8,581 nucleotides of DNA from AV17 sp046262735 (GCA_046262735.1 JBHEMD010000196.1:1-8581); one strand, 5' to 3'; numbered from the stretch's first letter, positions 1-6,751 are shown. Notes: generated from the sequence alone by a model not told the origin. Numbers and translations are program-made.

Positions 1-1294
1 GTTCACCGACTTGTTGTTTGAGATCGTTGACCAGATCGGCCCTGGTCGCTTTCAACGCGGGACCAAGACTGAAGAGCACGGTCGCGAGCAAGCAAAACAG
101 GAATGTTACCGTGAGGACGGCGGCATTCGGGGTAAGATCGACAACGAACGAAAAGTTCATGTTGTTGAGCAAACTGGCGAGCGAGTGGAGCAAAAGGTTG
201 TTGCACCACACGCTCAGGATCAGTCCAACGATCCCACCGGCGACCGCGAGCAGGAGTCCTTCGGCGAGCAATTGCCGCACGATTCGCCAGCGCGACGCGC
301 CGAGGGCGAGCCGGAGCGCGATTTCTTTCGCGCGCGACGTGCCGCGAGCGAGCAACATGTTCGCGAGATTCAGACAGGCGATGAGCAGGACCGCCCCAGC
401 CATGCCCATTAACAAAGTCCCAATCAAGGCTATCGGACCGTCGTCTTCCGGCGACGTGCTCAGGCTGAAGCGCGATGGCTTTTGAATTTGGATTTCACGC
501 GCAAATTCTGCGTCATCCGCCTGCATGGCATTGAATCGCTGGGACAGAACCGGCAGACGCGATTTCGCTGTCTCGATCGTCAGGCCGGAGCGCATGCGCC
601 CGACGAGATTGAAGGCGTAACTTTTCGGGTTGAGCAGATCGTGCGTCGCTTCGGAGTCGCCAAAGGCGGAGCCGAGCTGTGCGCGAATCCCGATTGGAAC
701 CCAGATGTCGGGTGCGATCAGCGCGCTCGCGCCGCTGAATCCTTCCGGCGCGATCCCGATCACCGTGTAAGGCTGGCCGTTGATCTGGAGCGTGCTGCCG
801 ACAAAATCCTTGTGGCCGCCCTGGCGTTTCCAGAACCCGTAGCTCGCCACGACCACCGCAATATTCGCGTTTGGTTTGCACTCCTCGGCGTTATAGAAAC
901 GTCCGCGAAACGGCTGCACCCGCATGAGCGAGAAATAATTTTCCGAGGTCAGAAAGGCGAAGCTGCGGCGCATCTCCTGATCGCGTCCGATGCCTGCGAC
1001 CGCAAATTCAAGCGCGGCAAGATCGACAAACAGATCGCCGCCGTTCTCGCGAAGTTCTCGATATTCGTTGTAGGAAAATTGACGATAATCGTGGTTCGCA
1101 TTTTGCCGGCAATTGAAAACGTTGACCACTTCCTGCGGCCGCACCGGCACCATTGGATGCAGCACCACGCCGTTGATCAGCGCGAAAATCGCCGAGTTAA
1201 CTCCAATCGCCAGAGCGAGCGTCATTACCGCGACGGCTGTGAACCCGGGCGCCTTTCGAAGTTGTCGCAAAGCAAATTTGAAATCGTTGATCAT
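1..1294 (-). CDS. ADOP/MacB-like ABC transporter permease, N-terminal part (runs off left edge)
   Basis: An open frame of 431 codons on the minus strand has no stop before the left edge. It starts at ATG 1294, with AAGGA at 1302-1306 placed 7 nt upstream. The N-terminus (MINDFKFALRQLRKAPGF) matches the usual opening of acidobacterial duplicated orphan permeases. Visible parts are: TM1 at about residues 18-43; a MacB-type periplasmic domain at about 48-260 (GFWKRQGG, INGQPYTVIGIAPEGF, DIWVPIG); then an FtsX block with TM2 about 288-315, the cytoplasmic segment LARGTSRAKEIALRLALGAS at 315-334, TM3 about 342-364 and TM4 about 391-412. ADOP proteins are about 800-880 residues with this unit duplicated, so roughly half is shown. 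No ATPase gene is adjacent, so the partner and substrate are unknown. Likely an inner-membrane export or mechanotransmission permease. Large plus-strand frames over this region are antisense shadows. Confidence 0.9.
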   Translation of the reverse strand, partial: MINDFKFALRQLRKAPGFTAVAVMTLALAIGVNSAIFALINGVVLHPMVPVRPQEVVNVFNCRQNANHDYRQFSYNEYRELRENGGDLFVDLAALEFAVAGIGRDQEMRRSFAFLTSENYFSLMRVQPFRGRFYNAEECKPNANIAVVVASYGFWKRQGGHKDFVGSTLQINGQPYTVIGIAPEGFSGASALIAPDIWVPIGIRAQLGSAFGDSEATHDLLNPKSYAFNLVGRMRSGLTIETAKSRLPVLSQRFNAMQADDAEFAREIQIQKPSRFSLSTSPEDDGPIALIGTLLMGMAGAVLLIACLNLANMLLARGTSRAKEIALRLALGASRWRIVRQLLAEGLLLAVAGGIVGLILSVWCNNLLLHSLASLLNNMNFSFVVDLTPNAAVLTVTFLFCLLATVLFSLGPALKATRADLVNDLKQQVGE

Positions 1295-1418
1295 GCGAAT
1301 GTCCTTGGCCGCATTTCTGGTGTGATGCGGCAGGGAGCCGATCTGGATTCAGCTTTCGCTCGGCCCGGCCATTGCCGGTGCGGCAAGAGGGCTCGGCCGC
1401 CTCAGTGCGAGTGAGACC

Positions 1419-1492
1419 CGGAGCCTACGGGGCTCGAACCCGCAACCTCCGCCGTGACAGGGCGGCGCTCTAACCAATTGAGCTAAGGCTCC
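1419..1492 (-). tRNA. tRNA-Asp (anticodon GTC)
   Basis: The minus strand folds into a complete 74-nt cloverleaf. The acceptor stem is GGAGCCT/AGGCTCC (7 bp perfect), followed by T8-A9. The D stem is GCTC/GAGC around AATTGGTTA. The anticodon stem is CCGCC/GGCGG with loop CTGTCAC, giving anticodon GTC. The T arm is GCGGG-TTCGAGC-CCCGT with one G-U pair. The discriminator is G, as expected for bacterial tRNA-Asp. CCA is not encoded, so it must be added after transcription. The gene lies between the permease start and the mpa promoter and is transcribed away from mpa. Confidence 0.97.
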
Positions 1493-1507
1493 CGTTGCGA
1501 GAGGCAG

Positions 1508-1536
1508 AGTGTAAGGGCGGCCGTGCTTAGCCGCAA
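1508..1536 (-). promoter_or_regulatory. Probable sigma70 promoter of tRNA-Asp
   Basis: On the minus strand, TTGCGG (1536-1531) and TACACT (1513-1508) are separated by 17 bp, and the -10 box ends 15 nt before the tRNA 5' end. The match to consensus is modest (3/6 and 4/6), but the spacing and the short leader fit a tRNA promoter. Inference only. Confidence 0.4.
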
Positions 1537-1680
1537 CTTCTGGTCTCGGTTTTGCTCATGTTAAGTAGCGACGAACTGAAAGAGGAAGGATTGTGGCGCG
1601 CAGGCAAGATCGACATCGGCATTTTGAACATCCGAGCCGCTGGCGCGTCGAACTCTGCGAAAGGCAGTCGCGAGCAAGGA

Positions 1681-1708
1681 TTGCTAAACTTTACAGGAAC
1701 GATATAAT
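1681..1708 (+). promoter_or_regulatory. Sigma70-type promoter of the mpa-RAYT-dop operon
   Basis: A perfect TATAAT lies at 1703-1708, with TTGCTA (4/6 to TTGACA) at 1681-1686 and a 16-bp spacer. Transcription would start near 1715. That leaves a leader of about 29 nt to the ATG at 1744 and makes the TTG at 1720 an unlikely start. It diverges from the tRNA-Asp promoter, about 145 bp away. Confidence 0.6.
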
Positions 1709-1743
1709 CGGACTCGATTTTGGGGAGGGACTGGGAAGAACCG

Positions 1744-3429
1744 ATGAGTGACGAGCGCAGCAAAGAGTCCCAAGCCTTCGAGGAAGGACCGCGCCAGCTT
1801 CCGCTCCTGGATCAGTTCGATCGTCTGATTGCTTTGCTTCCTCCGGGTGATCCGATCCGGCGGGAGCTGCTCGATCTGCGGCCGGCGATCACCGATCACG
1901 AAGAAACAATCGCCGAAGCCCGGCAGATGATTGAAAAACTCGAAGAGGTCATCAAGAAGGTGACCTCGCCGGCAAATCGGATCGGCACGTTTCTGGGCGC
2001 GACCTCGCGTGACACCGCGCACATCGTGGTTGGCGGCGCAGATTATTACTGCAATGTCGATCCGCGGATTCCACTGGCGAAACTCAAAAAAGGCACGCGC
2101 GTTCTGGTGAACGAAGCCTTCGTCATAGTCGGTGATCTCGGATTCGAAACGGCCGGGCCGGTGACCAAGATCACCGAGGTCCTGGGCAAGGATCGATTGC
2201 GCGTTGGTTCCGAGCACGGGCTACATTCGATGGTGTTGCAACGTTCCTCCGACCTGACCAGCTCGAGTTTGAAAACCGGCGACGAAGTGCGCGTCGATTC
2301 CAACTTCCGTATGGCGCTGGAGATGCTTTCCAGCTCGAAATCGCAGGAATATTATCTCGACACCGTTCCGGAGCTGCCGTGGGAAAAAGTGGGCGGTCAG
2401 GAAGCTGCGCTTCAGGCAATCAAAGACGCCATCGAGCTCCCGCTTTTGCACGCCGATCTGTTCAAGAAATTCCAGCACGCCACCCCGAAAGGTTTTCTCC
2501 TCTATGGCCCGCCGGGCTGCGGCAAGACGCTCATTGGCAAAGCGACGGCGTTCAACCTGACGAAGCAGCTTCGCGAAAAAGCCGGCGCCGAAGTGCGGGA
2601 ATTCTTCATGCACGTGAAAGGCCCCGAGATCCTCAACATGTGGGTGGGCGAATCGGAGCGGATGGTGCGCGAAATTTTTGCGACCGCGCGGGAGAAACGA
2701 AAGGAAGGTTTCATGCCCTTCGTGTTCATTGACGAGGCCGAATCCATTCTCGGCACACGGCGGGCGTCGCGTTACTCGAACATTCTTTCTACGCTCGTGC
2801 CGATGTTCTGTTCGGAGATGGATGGGATCGAGTCGCTCAACGATGTTGTCATCATTCTCGCCTCCAATCGCGCCGACTTGATCGATCCCGCGATCCTGCG
2901 ACCGGGCCGGATCGATCGGAAAATCAAGGTCAACCGGCCGAACAAACAGGGCGCGCGAGAGATTTACCGAATTTATTTGACCGATCATCTGCCGTATGAC
3001 GGCGCGCTCAGCAAGGAAAGCGCCGGAATCGGCGAGGCGATCAAGCGCCTGATCGATCGCGTGATCGAGCACCAGTTTGCCCGGCGGGAGGAGAATAAAT
3101 TTCTCGAAGTCACGCTGCGAAGCGGGCGCAAAGAAATTCTCTATCGCAGCGACTTGATCAGCGGCGCGATCATCGCTTCGATCGTGGAACGCGCCAAAGC
3201 CATGGCGATCAAGCGAGCGATTACGACCGAGCAAGAGCACGGCATTCGCGAAGAGGACCTCAACGGCGCCTTCGACGCCGAGTACAGCGAGAACGACATC
3301 TTTCCGCCAGCCGATGTGACCGAAGAGTGGCTCAAGCTTATCGATTACGATCCGGAAAACGTGGTCAAGATCTCGCCGGTCAAACCCATCGGCGATTCGC
3401 AATCGCGCGCCGGTTCGGGAGTGATCTAA
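1744..3429 (+). CDS. mpa: Proteasome-associated AAA+ ATPase (Mpa/ARC)
   Basis: A 561-residue member of the Mpa/ARC family: hexameric unfoldases that recognise Pup-type tags and thread substrates into a 20S proteasome. Visible in order: a helical, coiled-coil-like N-terminus at about residues 40-73; OB-fold region at about 77-195; AAA+ domain from about 210 (LPWEKVGGQE). Key motifs are Walker A GPPGCGKT (255-262), an aromatic-hydrophobic-Gly pore loop W300-V301-G302 within KGPEILNMWVGESE, Walker B FVFIDEAE (326-333), sensor N375 and arginine fingers in LRPGRID (385-391). Start chosen at ATG 1744, with GGAAG 5 nt upstream; an in-frame TTG at 1720 would add 8 residues but lies almost at the predicted transcript start. 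Actinobacterial Mpa ends in GQYL, used to dock on the proteasome; this one ends GSGVI with no such motif. It is shorter than the roughly 609-residue mycobacterial Mpa, mainly in the N-terminal coiled coil. First gene of its operon. Confidence 0.95.
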   Translation: MSDERSKESQAFEEGPRQLPLLDQFDRLIALLPPGDPIRRELLDLRPAITDHEETIAEARQMIEKLEEVIKKVTSPANRIGTFLGATSRDTAHIVVGGADYYCNVDPRIPLAKLKKGTRVLVNEAFVIVGDLGFETAGPVTKITEVLGKDRLRVGSEHGLHSMVLQRSSDLTSSSLKTGDEVRVDSNFRMALEMLSSSKSQEYYLDTVPELPWEKVGGQEAALQAIKDAIELPLLHADLFKKFQHATPKGFLLYGPPGCGKTLIGKATAFNLTKQLREKAGAEVREFFMHVKGPEILNMWVGESERMVREIFATAREKRKEGFMPFVFIDEAESILGTRRASRYSNILSTLVPMFCSEMDGIESLNDVVIILASNRADLIDPAILRPGRIDRKIKVNRPNKQGAREIYRIYLTDHLPYDGALSKESAGIGEAIKRLIDRVIEHQFARREENKFLEVTLRSGRKEILYRSDLISGAIIASIVERAKAMAIKRAITTEQEHGIREEDLNGAFDAEYSENDIFPPADVTEEWLKLIDYDPENVVKISPVKPIGDSQSRAGSGVI

Positions 3430-3450
3430 TGATCGCGCGTCGTCGCGAAC

Positions 3451-3478
3451 ACTGTAGGGGAAGCTGACAGCTTCCCCC
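3451..3478 (+). repeat. REP hairpin, left copy
   Basis: Palindrome with perfect 10-nt arms GGGGAAGCTG (3457-3466) and CAGCTTCCCC (3468-3477) around a single A. The GTAG tetranucleotide at 3454-3457 forms the 5' head. It lies 21 nt after the mpa stop and 7 nt before the RAYT start. It could also weaken or stabilise the operon mRNA at this point. Confidence 0.85.
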
Positions 3479-3485
3479 GCTGAAG

Positions 3486-3995
3486 ATGGCCGAGCCACCA
3501 CGCCTCTCGGAAATCCTGCTCCCTTGGGAGAAATCGATCATTTATTTCGATACGTTGTGCGTACAAAACCGGCGGAAAATCTTGGCTAACCCGGAAACTT
3601 TTGAGGCCATTCGACGAACTCTTCCACAGTTGCGCAAATGGCATGTGTGGTTAGCTGCGGTGATTATGCCAGATCACGTTCATGTGATCGTTTCCCCTGT
3701 GGAAGATCGCGGTGTCTCTATCGGCGACTTCTCCCATGGGTTTAAGCGAATTCTGCGCAAAACACTTAAAAGTCAGATGTGGGAATGGCAGCGCGGCTAT
3801 TTCGATCGACTCTTGCGGTTCGATGAAAATCTGACGAGCAAATGGATTTATATGCGGGACAACCCGGTGCGGCACGGCTTCGTAGAGAAGGCGGAAGATT
3901 GGCGGTACCATTTAGACTTGGTTAATACTACAGGGGGAAACTGTCAGCTTCCCCTACAGTCACAGCAATTCCAAAGCATGGGGGTCGGCGGCTGA
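3486..3995 (+). CDS. REP-associated tyrosine transposase (RAYT, Y1/IS200-like HUH)
   Basis: A 169-residue single-strand DNA transposase-like protein. Signature elements are the metal-binding HUH motif in MPDHVHVIV (H64, H66), the WQRGYFDRLLR segment (101-111), and the catalytic tyrosine Y122 in WIYMRDNPVRHGFV, matching the Y-x-x-x-NPVxHG motif of RAYTs such as E. coli TnpA-REP. The conserved fold ends near EDWRYH (137-142). The last 20 or so residues are encoded by the right REP and the sequence after it, so this tail is probably not original protein. The start at ATG 3486 lies 7 nt after the left REP. The stop TGA (3993-3995) shares its A with the dop ATG. All catalytic residues are present, so it may be active. 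RAYTs are thought to spread REPs and are usually single-copy domesticated genes. Confidence 0.9.
   Translation: MAEPPRLSEILLPWEKSIIYFDTLCVQNRRKILANPETFEAIRRTLPQLRKWHVWLAAVIMPDHVHVIVSPVEDRGVSIGDFSHGFKRILRKTLKSQMWEWQRGYFDRLLRFDENLTSKWIYMRDNPVRHGFVEKAEDWRYHLDLVNTTGGNCQLPLQSQQFQSMGVGG
3933..3960 (-). repeat. REP hairpin, right copy (inverted)
   Basis: Reverse-complement copy of the left REP, with arms 3934-3943 and 3945-3954 around a central T and one mismatch (A3940 faces C3948). Read on the minus strand, the GTAG head is at 3957-3954, pointing outward. It lies inside the RAYT reading frame and encodes about residues 150-158 of that protein. Confidence 0.85.
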
Positions 3996-5539
3996 TGAAG
4001 CGCGTCTTCGGACTCGAGACGGAGTACGGCATCACCGTCGATGGGGCGGAGAATGTCGATGTTGTGCACGAATCGATCGAGCTGGTCCGGCGCTATACCG
4101 ATCACGGCGCGCTCATGAAATGGGACTACGACTTGGAAGACCCGCACCTCGACGCACGCGGTTTTCGCGCCCGCCAATTGCTCCAGGACACGGACGAGTC
4201 GGCCTATTACGAGATCGACAAAAACCGGCCGCTCAGCTTCGAGGAAATCAAAAGCGACCTCGTGCTCTCCAACGGTGCGCGTTTTTATAACGACCACGCG
4301 CATCCGGAATATTCGACGCCCGAATGCACGACCCTGCACCAGATCGTCGCGCAGGACAAAGCCGGCGAACGCATCCTGATGGAGTGCGCGCGGCGGCGCA
4401 ATCTCAAGCTGCCGGCCGGGCGCGAAGTGCGCATTTATAAAAACAACAGCGATTTCATCGGCCACAGCTACGGTTGCCACGATAATTATCTGATGCGGCG
4501 CGACATCCCGTGGGACCAACTCGTGTCGGCGATTCTCCCGTTCCTGATCACGCGACAGATCTTTGCCGGCGCCGGAAAAATGGGAATCGAAGCGGAGAGC
4601 GCCGCCAGTCAGCCCGGGCTCTACCAGATTTCCCAGCGCTCGGATTTCTTCAGTGTCGTGGTCAGCATCGACACGATGAATCGCCGGCCGCTTATCAACA
4701 CGCGTGACGAGCCGCACGTGGACGCGAGCCGCTACCGCCGTTTTCATGTCATCATTGGTGACTCGAACATGAGCGAGTGGGCCACCGCGATGAAGATCGG
4801 CACCACCGCGCTGGTGCTCGATTTGATCGAACGCGGTCAAGCGCCCCAACTGGACATCGCCCAACCGGTGGACGCGAACAAATCCATCAGCCGCGATCAA
4901 ACCTACGACTGGATCATCGAGCTGAAGGACGGGCGGAAAATTTCCGCCATCGACGTGCAGCGGCTCTATTTACGAGCGGCGGCAAAACTTCATCCGGCAG
5001 AGGATCAGTTGTCGCTCGGCGGCGCCGATCAGGACCGACAGTGGGTGTTGCGCGAATGGGAGAATGTCCTCAACGATTTGGAGCGCGATCCGATAACCGC
5101 GCGCGACCGCGTCGATTGGGCCGCGAAAAAGTTTCTCCTCAATGCGTTGCAGGAGGAGGAGAAACTTTCCTGGGGCGACCCGTGGCTGCAGGCGATCGAT
5201 CTGGAATATCACAATGTCGATCTTGAGCGCGGCTTGTATTACGAGCTCGTCCGGCAAGGCGCGATTCGGCGCGTCGTCAGTGAGGAGGAAATCAAGACGG
5301 CAATTTTCACTCCGCCGGAAACCACGCGCGCGTTCTTTCGCGGCCGCTCCGTTGCGCGCTTTAACGACGAAATCGCCTCGATCCAGTGGGACGAAATCGT
5401 CTTCGCGCATAACTCGCAGAGCCGCCGCGTCGCTCTTCCCGAGGCCTCAATGGACGACCGCCTCGACGCGCTCAATCAGGCCGCGCGCAACGGCAAAAAC
5501 TTCAACGAGTTCATGGCCGCAGTGAGCGCGATCGACTAA
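3995..5539 (+). CDS. dop: Pup deamidase/depupylase Dop
   Basis: 514 residues, close to mycobacterial Dop (about 505). Dop is a glutamine-synthetase-like carboxylate-amine enzyme: it deamidates the C-terminal Gln of Pup where needed and cleaves Pup from tagged proteins. Seen here: GLETEYGI at 6-13 with metal ligands E8 and E10; the Dop-specific segment KWDYDLEDPHLDARGF at 42-57, which the ligase PafA lacks; NGARFYNDHAHPEYSTPE at 93-110 with the catalytic Asp (D100) and E105; YKNNSD 148-153; QRSDFF 214-219; INTRDEPHVDASRYRR 234-249; HVIIGDSNMSE 251-261; and TRAFFRGR 444-451. The Dop loop and DHAHPEY separate it from PafA. Its ATG overlaps the RAYT stop (TGATG), with only a G-rich stretch (3980-3984) as a weak ribosome site, so translation is likely coupled to RAYT. 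No pup/UBact, prcBA or pafA follows. Confidence 0.95.
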   Translation: MKRVFGLETEYGITVDGAENVDVVHESIELVRRYTDHGALMKWDYDLEDPHLDARGFRARQLLQDTDESAYYEIDKNRPLSFEEIKSDLVLSNGARFYNDHAHPEYSTPECTTLHQIVAQDKAGERILMECARRRNLKLPAGREVRIYKNNSDFIGHSYGCHDNYLMRRDIPWDQLVSAILPFLITRQIFAGAGKMGIEAESAASQPGLYQISQRSDFFSVVVSIDTMNRRPLINTRDEPHVDASRYRRFHVIIGDSNMSEWATAMKIGTTALVLDLIERGQAPQLDIAQPVDANKSISRDQTYDWIIELKDGRKISAIDVQRLYLRAAAKLHPAEDQLSLGGADQDRQWVLREWENVLNDLERDPITARDRVDWAAKKFLLNALQEEEKLSWGDPWLQAIDLEYHNVDLERGLYYELVRQGAIRRVVSEEEIKTAIFTPPETTRAFFRGRSVARFNDEIASIQWDEIVFAHNSQSRRVALPEASMDDRLDALNQAARNGKNFNEFMAAVSAID

Positions 5540-5850
5540 GTCTGGCGAGCAGTTCGCGCTGGACTTGATGCGGAGATTTATCGTCTCGCAGACCTTCGAA
5601 AGTTGCGGCGGAGGAGACCGGTAAAGGATTTTGCCGGGATTGCTGATCGTCAGCTCTGCTTGTCGACCTTGAGTGTGTTTTGTCGGGCCATCCAATGAAT
5701 ATCGCCGCGAGCAACCCGCCTCGCCGCCAGCATGATTGGTAATTGAGTCGCGTTTCAGCGGTCCTGCAGCTCGGACAGCTGAACCAAAGTTACAAGCGCG
5801 TAACCTTTGATCACATGCAGCAGGTTGCAAAGCAGGTTATCGGTGGCGCC
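5540..5850. other. Intergenic stretch between dop and the exported protein gene
   Basis: 311 bp without an intact gene. It holds the ligD remnant (minus strand) and, closer to the next gene, an imperfect palindrome at 5786-5808: AAAGTTAC (5786-5793) facing GTAACCTTT (5800-5808), 6 nt apart, with one bulged base. The palindrome could be an operator for the gene at 5851. I see no convincing terminator after dop and no clear -10/-35 pair. No Pup/UBact-like small ORF is present on either strand. Confidence 0.5.
5553..5691 (-). pseudogene. ligD: Decayed ligD remnant (start of polymerase domain joined to end of ligase domain)
   Basis: Two short peptides typical of LigD are encoded on the minus strand within 140 bp. 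At 5656-5618, ELTISNPGKILYR resembles the N-terminal opening of the LigD polymerase domain (Mtb: VTLTNADKVLYP). At 5600-5553, FEGLRDDKSPHQVQRE resembles the LigD ligase C-terminus (Mtb: WRGLRPDKKPSEVVRE). ATG 5691 begins MARQNTLKVDK, which runs into the polymerase motif after a frameshift; the two motifs are also in different frames. The order fits a polymerase-first, ligase-last LigD that lost nearly everything in between. LigD acts with Ku in non-homologous end joining; nothing functional can be made from this fragment. The call rests on motif recognition by eye. Confidence 0.6.
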
Positions 5851-6654
5851 ATGAAAAACCTGTTAGCACTTGTTGTGGCGGCACTCTTCGCAGCGCCGTC
5901 GTTCACCAAAGCCGATGTTGACGATCGGCTTTATGACTTCAACGACGCTTATTATTTCCAAAATGGCGTTAACCCCGGCTTAATCAGCGGGCGCATTCAG
6001 CCCGGCCCGACAGCCGTGAACGATACCACCATTTTTTCCTATCAGAGAGATCTGCGGGCTCTGCTCACGCTTTCGGCCTATGATAACAGTGGCAACCTCC
6101 GTTACTTCACGGTTCTGGGCGGGCTGAGCGCTAACGCGTTCACGCTCGACGCCGCTGGAAAGGCAGCGCGTTCGACCGCCGACAAGTTCATCGAGTATCT
6201 GTTCCCGCAAGCGGGCACGGATCCGATTGGCTTTACGTTTCGGCAGTCAGCACTGCTCGATATGCGTAATGGCTACTTCGGCAACGATCCGCTTGGGCTA
6301 TGGCTCCACGTGTGGGTGAACTATACGCCGAAAGCGCTGACCACGCGCGACGGGAAGAAGACTCTCGACGCACTGGCGGCGAAAAACGGCCGCGACTTCG
6401 ATGGCACCCCGATCATCAAGTCGACCAGCGACATCGACAGCCTTTTCAGCAAGGGTTACATCACCAAGACGAGCCGGCCGACGACTGATTCGCTGCGCTA
6501 CGCGATCTGCCCGGCGATCGAGGACCCGACCGATGGCGGCATTGCGCCTGACCAGTTCCTCGCGCTTCCGCTGAAGAGCGATGGCACACCGGTTGAGCCG
6601 GCGTTCCTGACAAACTTCCAGAGCCTGCAAACCACTGGCAACTGGGCGAACTAA
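5851..6654 (+). CDS. Exported protein of unknown function
   Basis: 267 residues from ATG 5851. A Sec signal peptide is clear: MKN, a hydrophobic core LLALVVAALFAA (4-15), and a likely signal peptidase I cut after TKA (residue 21). The mature part is soluble with no further membrane segment and a single cysteine (C220). It is rich in aromatic and Asp/Asn residues at the start (DDRLYDFNDAYYFQNGVNP, 24-42) and has SYQRDLRALLTLSAYD at 63-78. I do not recognise the family. An in-frame TTG at 5743 would add 36 residues in front of the signal peptide and is rejected for that reason. The ribosome site is weak (GGTGG 5 nt before ATG). A strong terminator follows, so it is probably a single-gene unit. 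Confidence 0.8.
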   Translation: MKNLLALVVAALFAAPSFTKADVDDRLYDFNDAYYFQNGVNPGLISGRIQPGPTAVNDTTIFSYQRDLRALLTLSAYDNSGNLRYFTVLGGLSANAFTLDAAGKAARSTADKFIEYLFPQAGTDPIGFTFRQSALLDMRNGYFGNDPLGLWLHVWVNYTPKALTTRDGKKTLDALAAKNGRDFDGTPIIKSTSDIDSLFSKGYITKTSRPTTDSLRYAICPAIEDPTDGGIAPDQFLALPLKSDGTPVEPAFLTNFQSLQTTGNWAN

Positions 6655-6681
6655 CGCGACCAACAATCAACCTACAAAGCT

Positions 6682-6715
6682 AAAGCCGCTCCGGGCTTCC
6701 GTCCGGAGCGGCTTT
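6682..6715 (+). terminator. Intrinsic terminator after the exported protein gene
   Basis: Perfect 13-bp inverted repeat AAAGCCGCTCCGG (6682-6694) and CCGGAGCGGCTTT (6703-6715) with an 8-nt loop. It begins 27 nt after the stop codon. The terminal A/T bases make the stem end in CTTTGTT, a short U-rich tail. The symmetry would let it also work on the opposite strand. Confidence 0.85.
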
Positions 6716-6751
6716 GTTGCTATCTATCAGCGTCTCGCCAGCACACCGGCT

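Larger units (their letters stand above)
3451..3960 (+). mobile_element. RAYT/REP module inserted between mpa and dop
   Basis: A HUH tyrosine transposase gene of the RAYT family is bracketed by two near-identical REP hairpins in inverted orientation (3451-3478 and 3933-3960; 27 of 28 positions agree). Each carries a GTAG head on its outer side. This is the known arrangement for RAYTs, which bind GTAG/GGAG-headed REPs. The module starts 21 nt after the mpa stop codon and ends 34 nt before the dop ATG, so it appears to have entered an mpa-dop operon. No target duplication is expected for HUH enzymes and none was seen. Confidence 0.8.

Noticed and set aside
482..1414. Long plus-strand frame of 310 codons
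   Set aside because: It lies opposite the permease, which has clear family motifs on the minus strand; its own translation is low-complexity and Arg/His-rich without recognisable motifs.
1340..1418. GC-rich hairpins downstream of the tRNA as a terminator
   Set aside because: CCGGC/GCCGG pairs exist, but no T-run follows on the minus strand.
1558..1707. 49-codon plus-strand ORF upstream of mpa, considered as a Pup/UBact candidate
   Set aside because: Ends in NFTGTI, with none of the Pup/UBact C-terminal features (Gly-Gly-Gln/Glu or Arg-rich RYRQRSG-type end), and it runs into the mpa -10 box.
2221..3501. Minus-strand frame of 426 codons opposite mpa
   Set aside because: Antisense shadow of a GC-rich gene; no domain motifs, while the plus strand has full AAA+ motifs.
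3944..4900. Minus-strand frame of 318 codons opposite dop
   Set aside because: Antisense shadow; dop on the other strand is certain.
5743..5850. N-terminal extension of the exported protein from TTG 5743
   Set aside because: It would bury the signal peptide 36 residues in and has no ribosome site.
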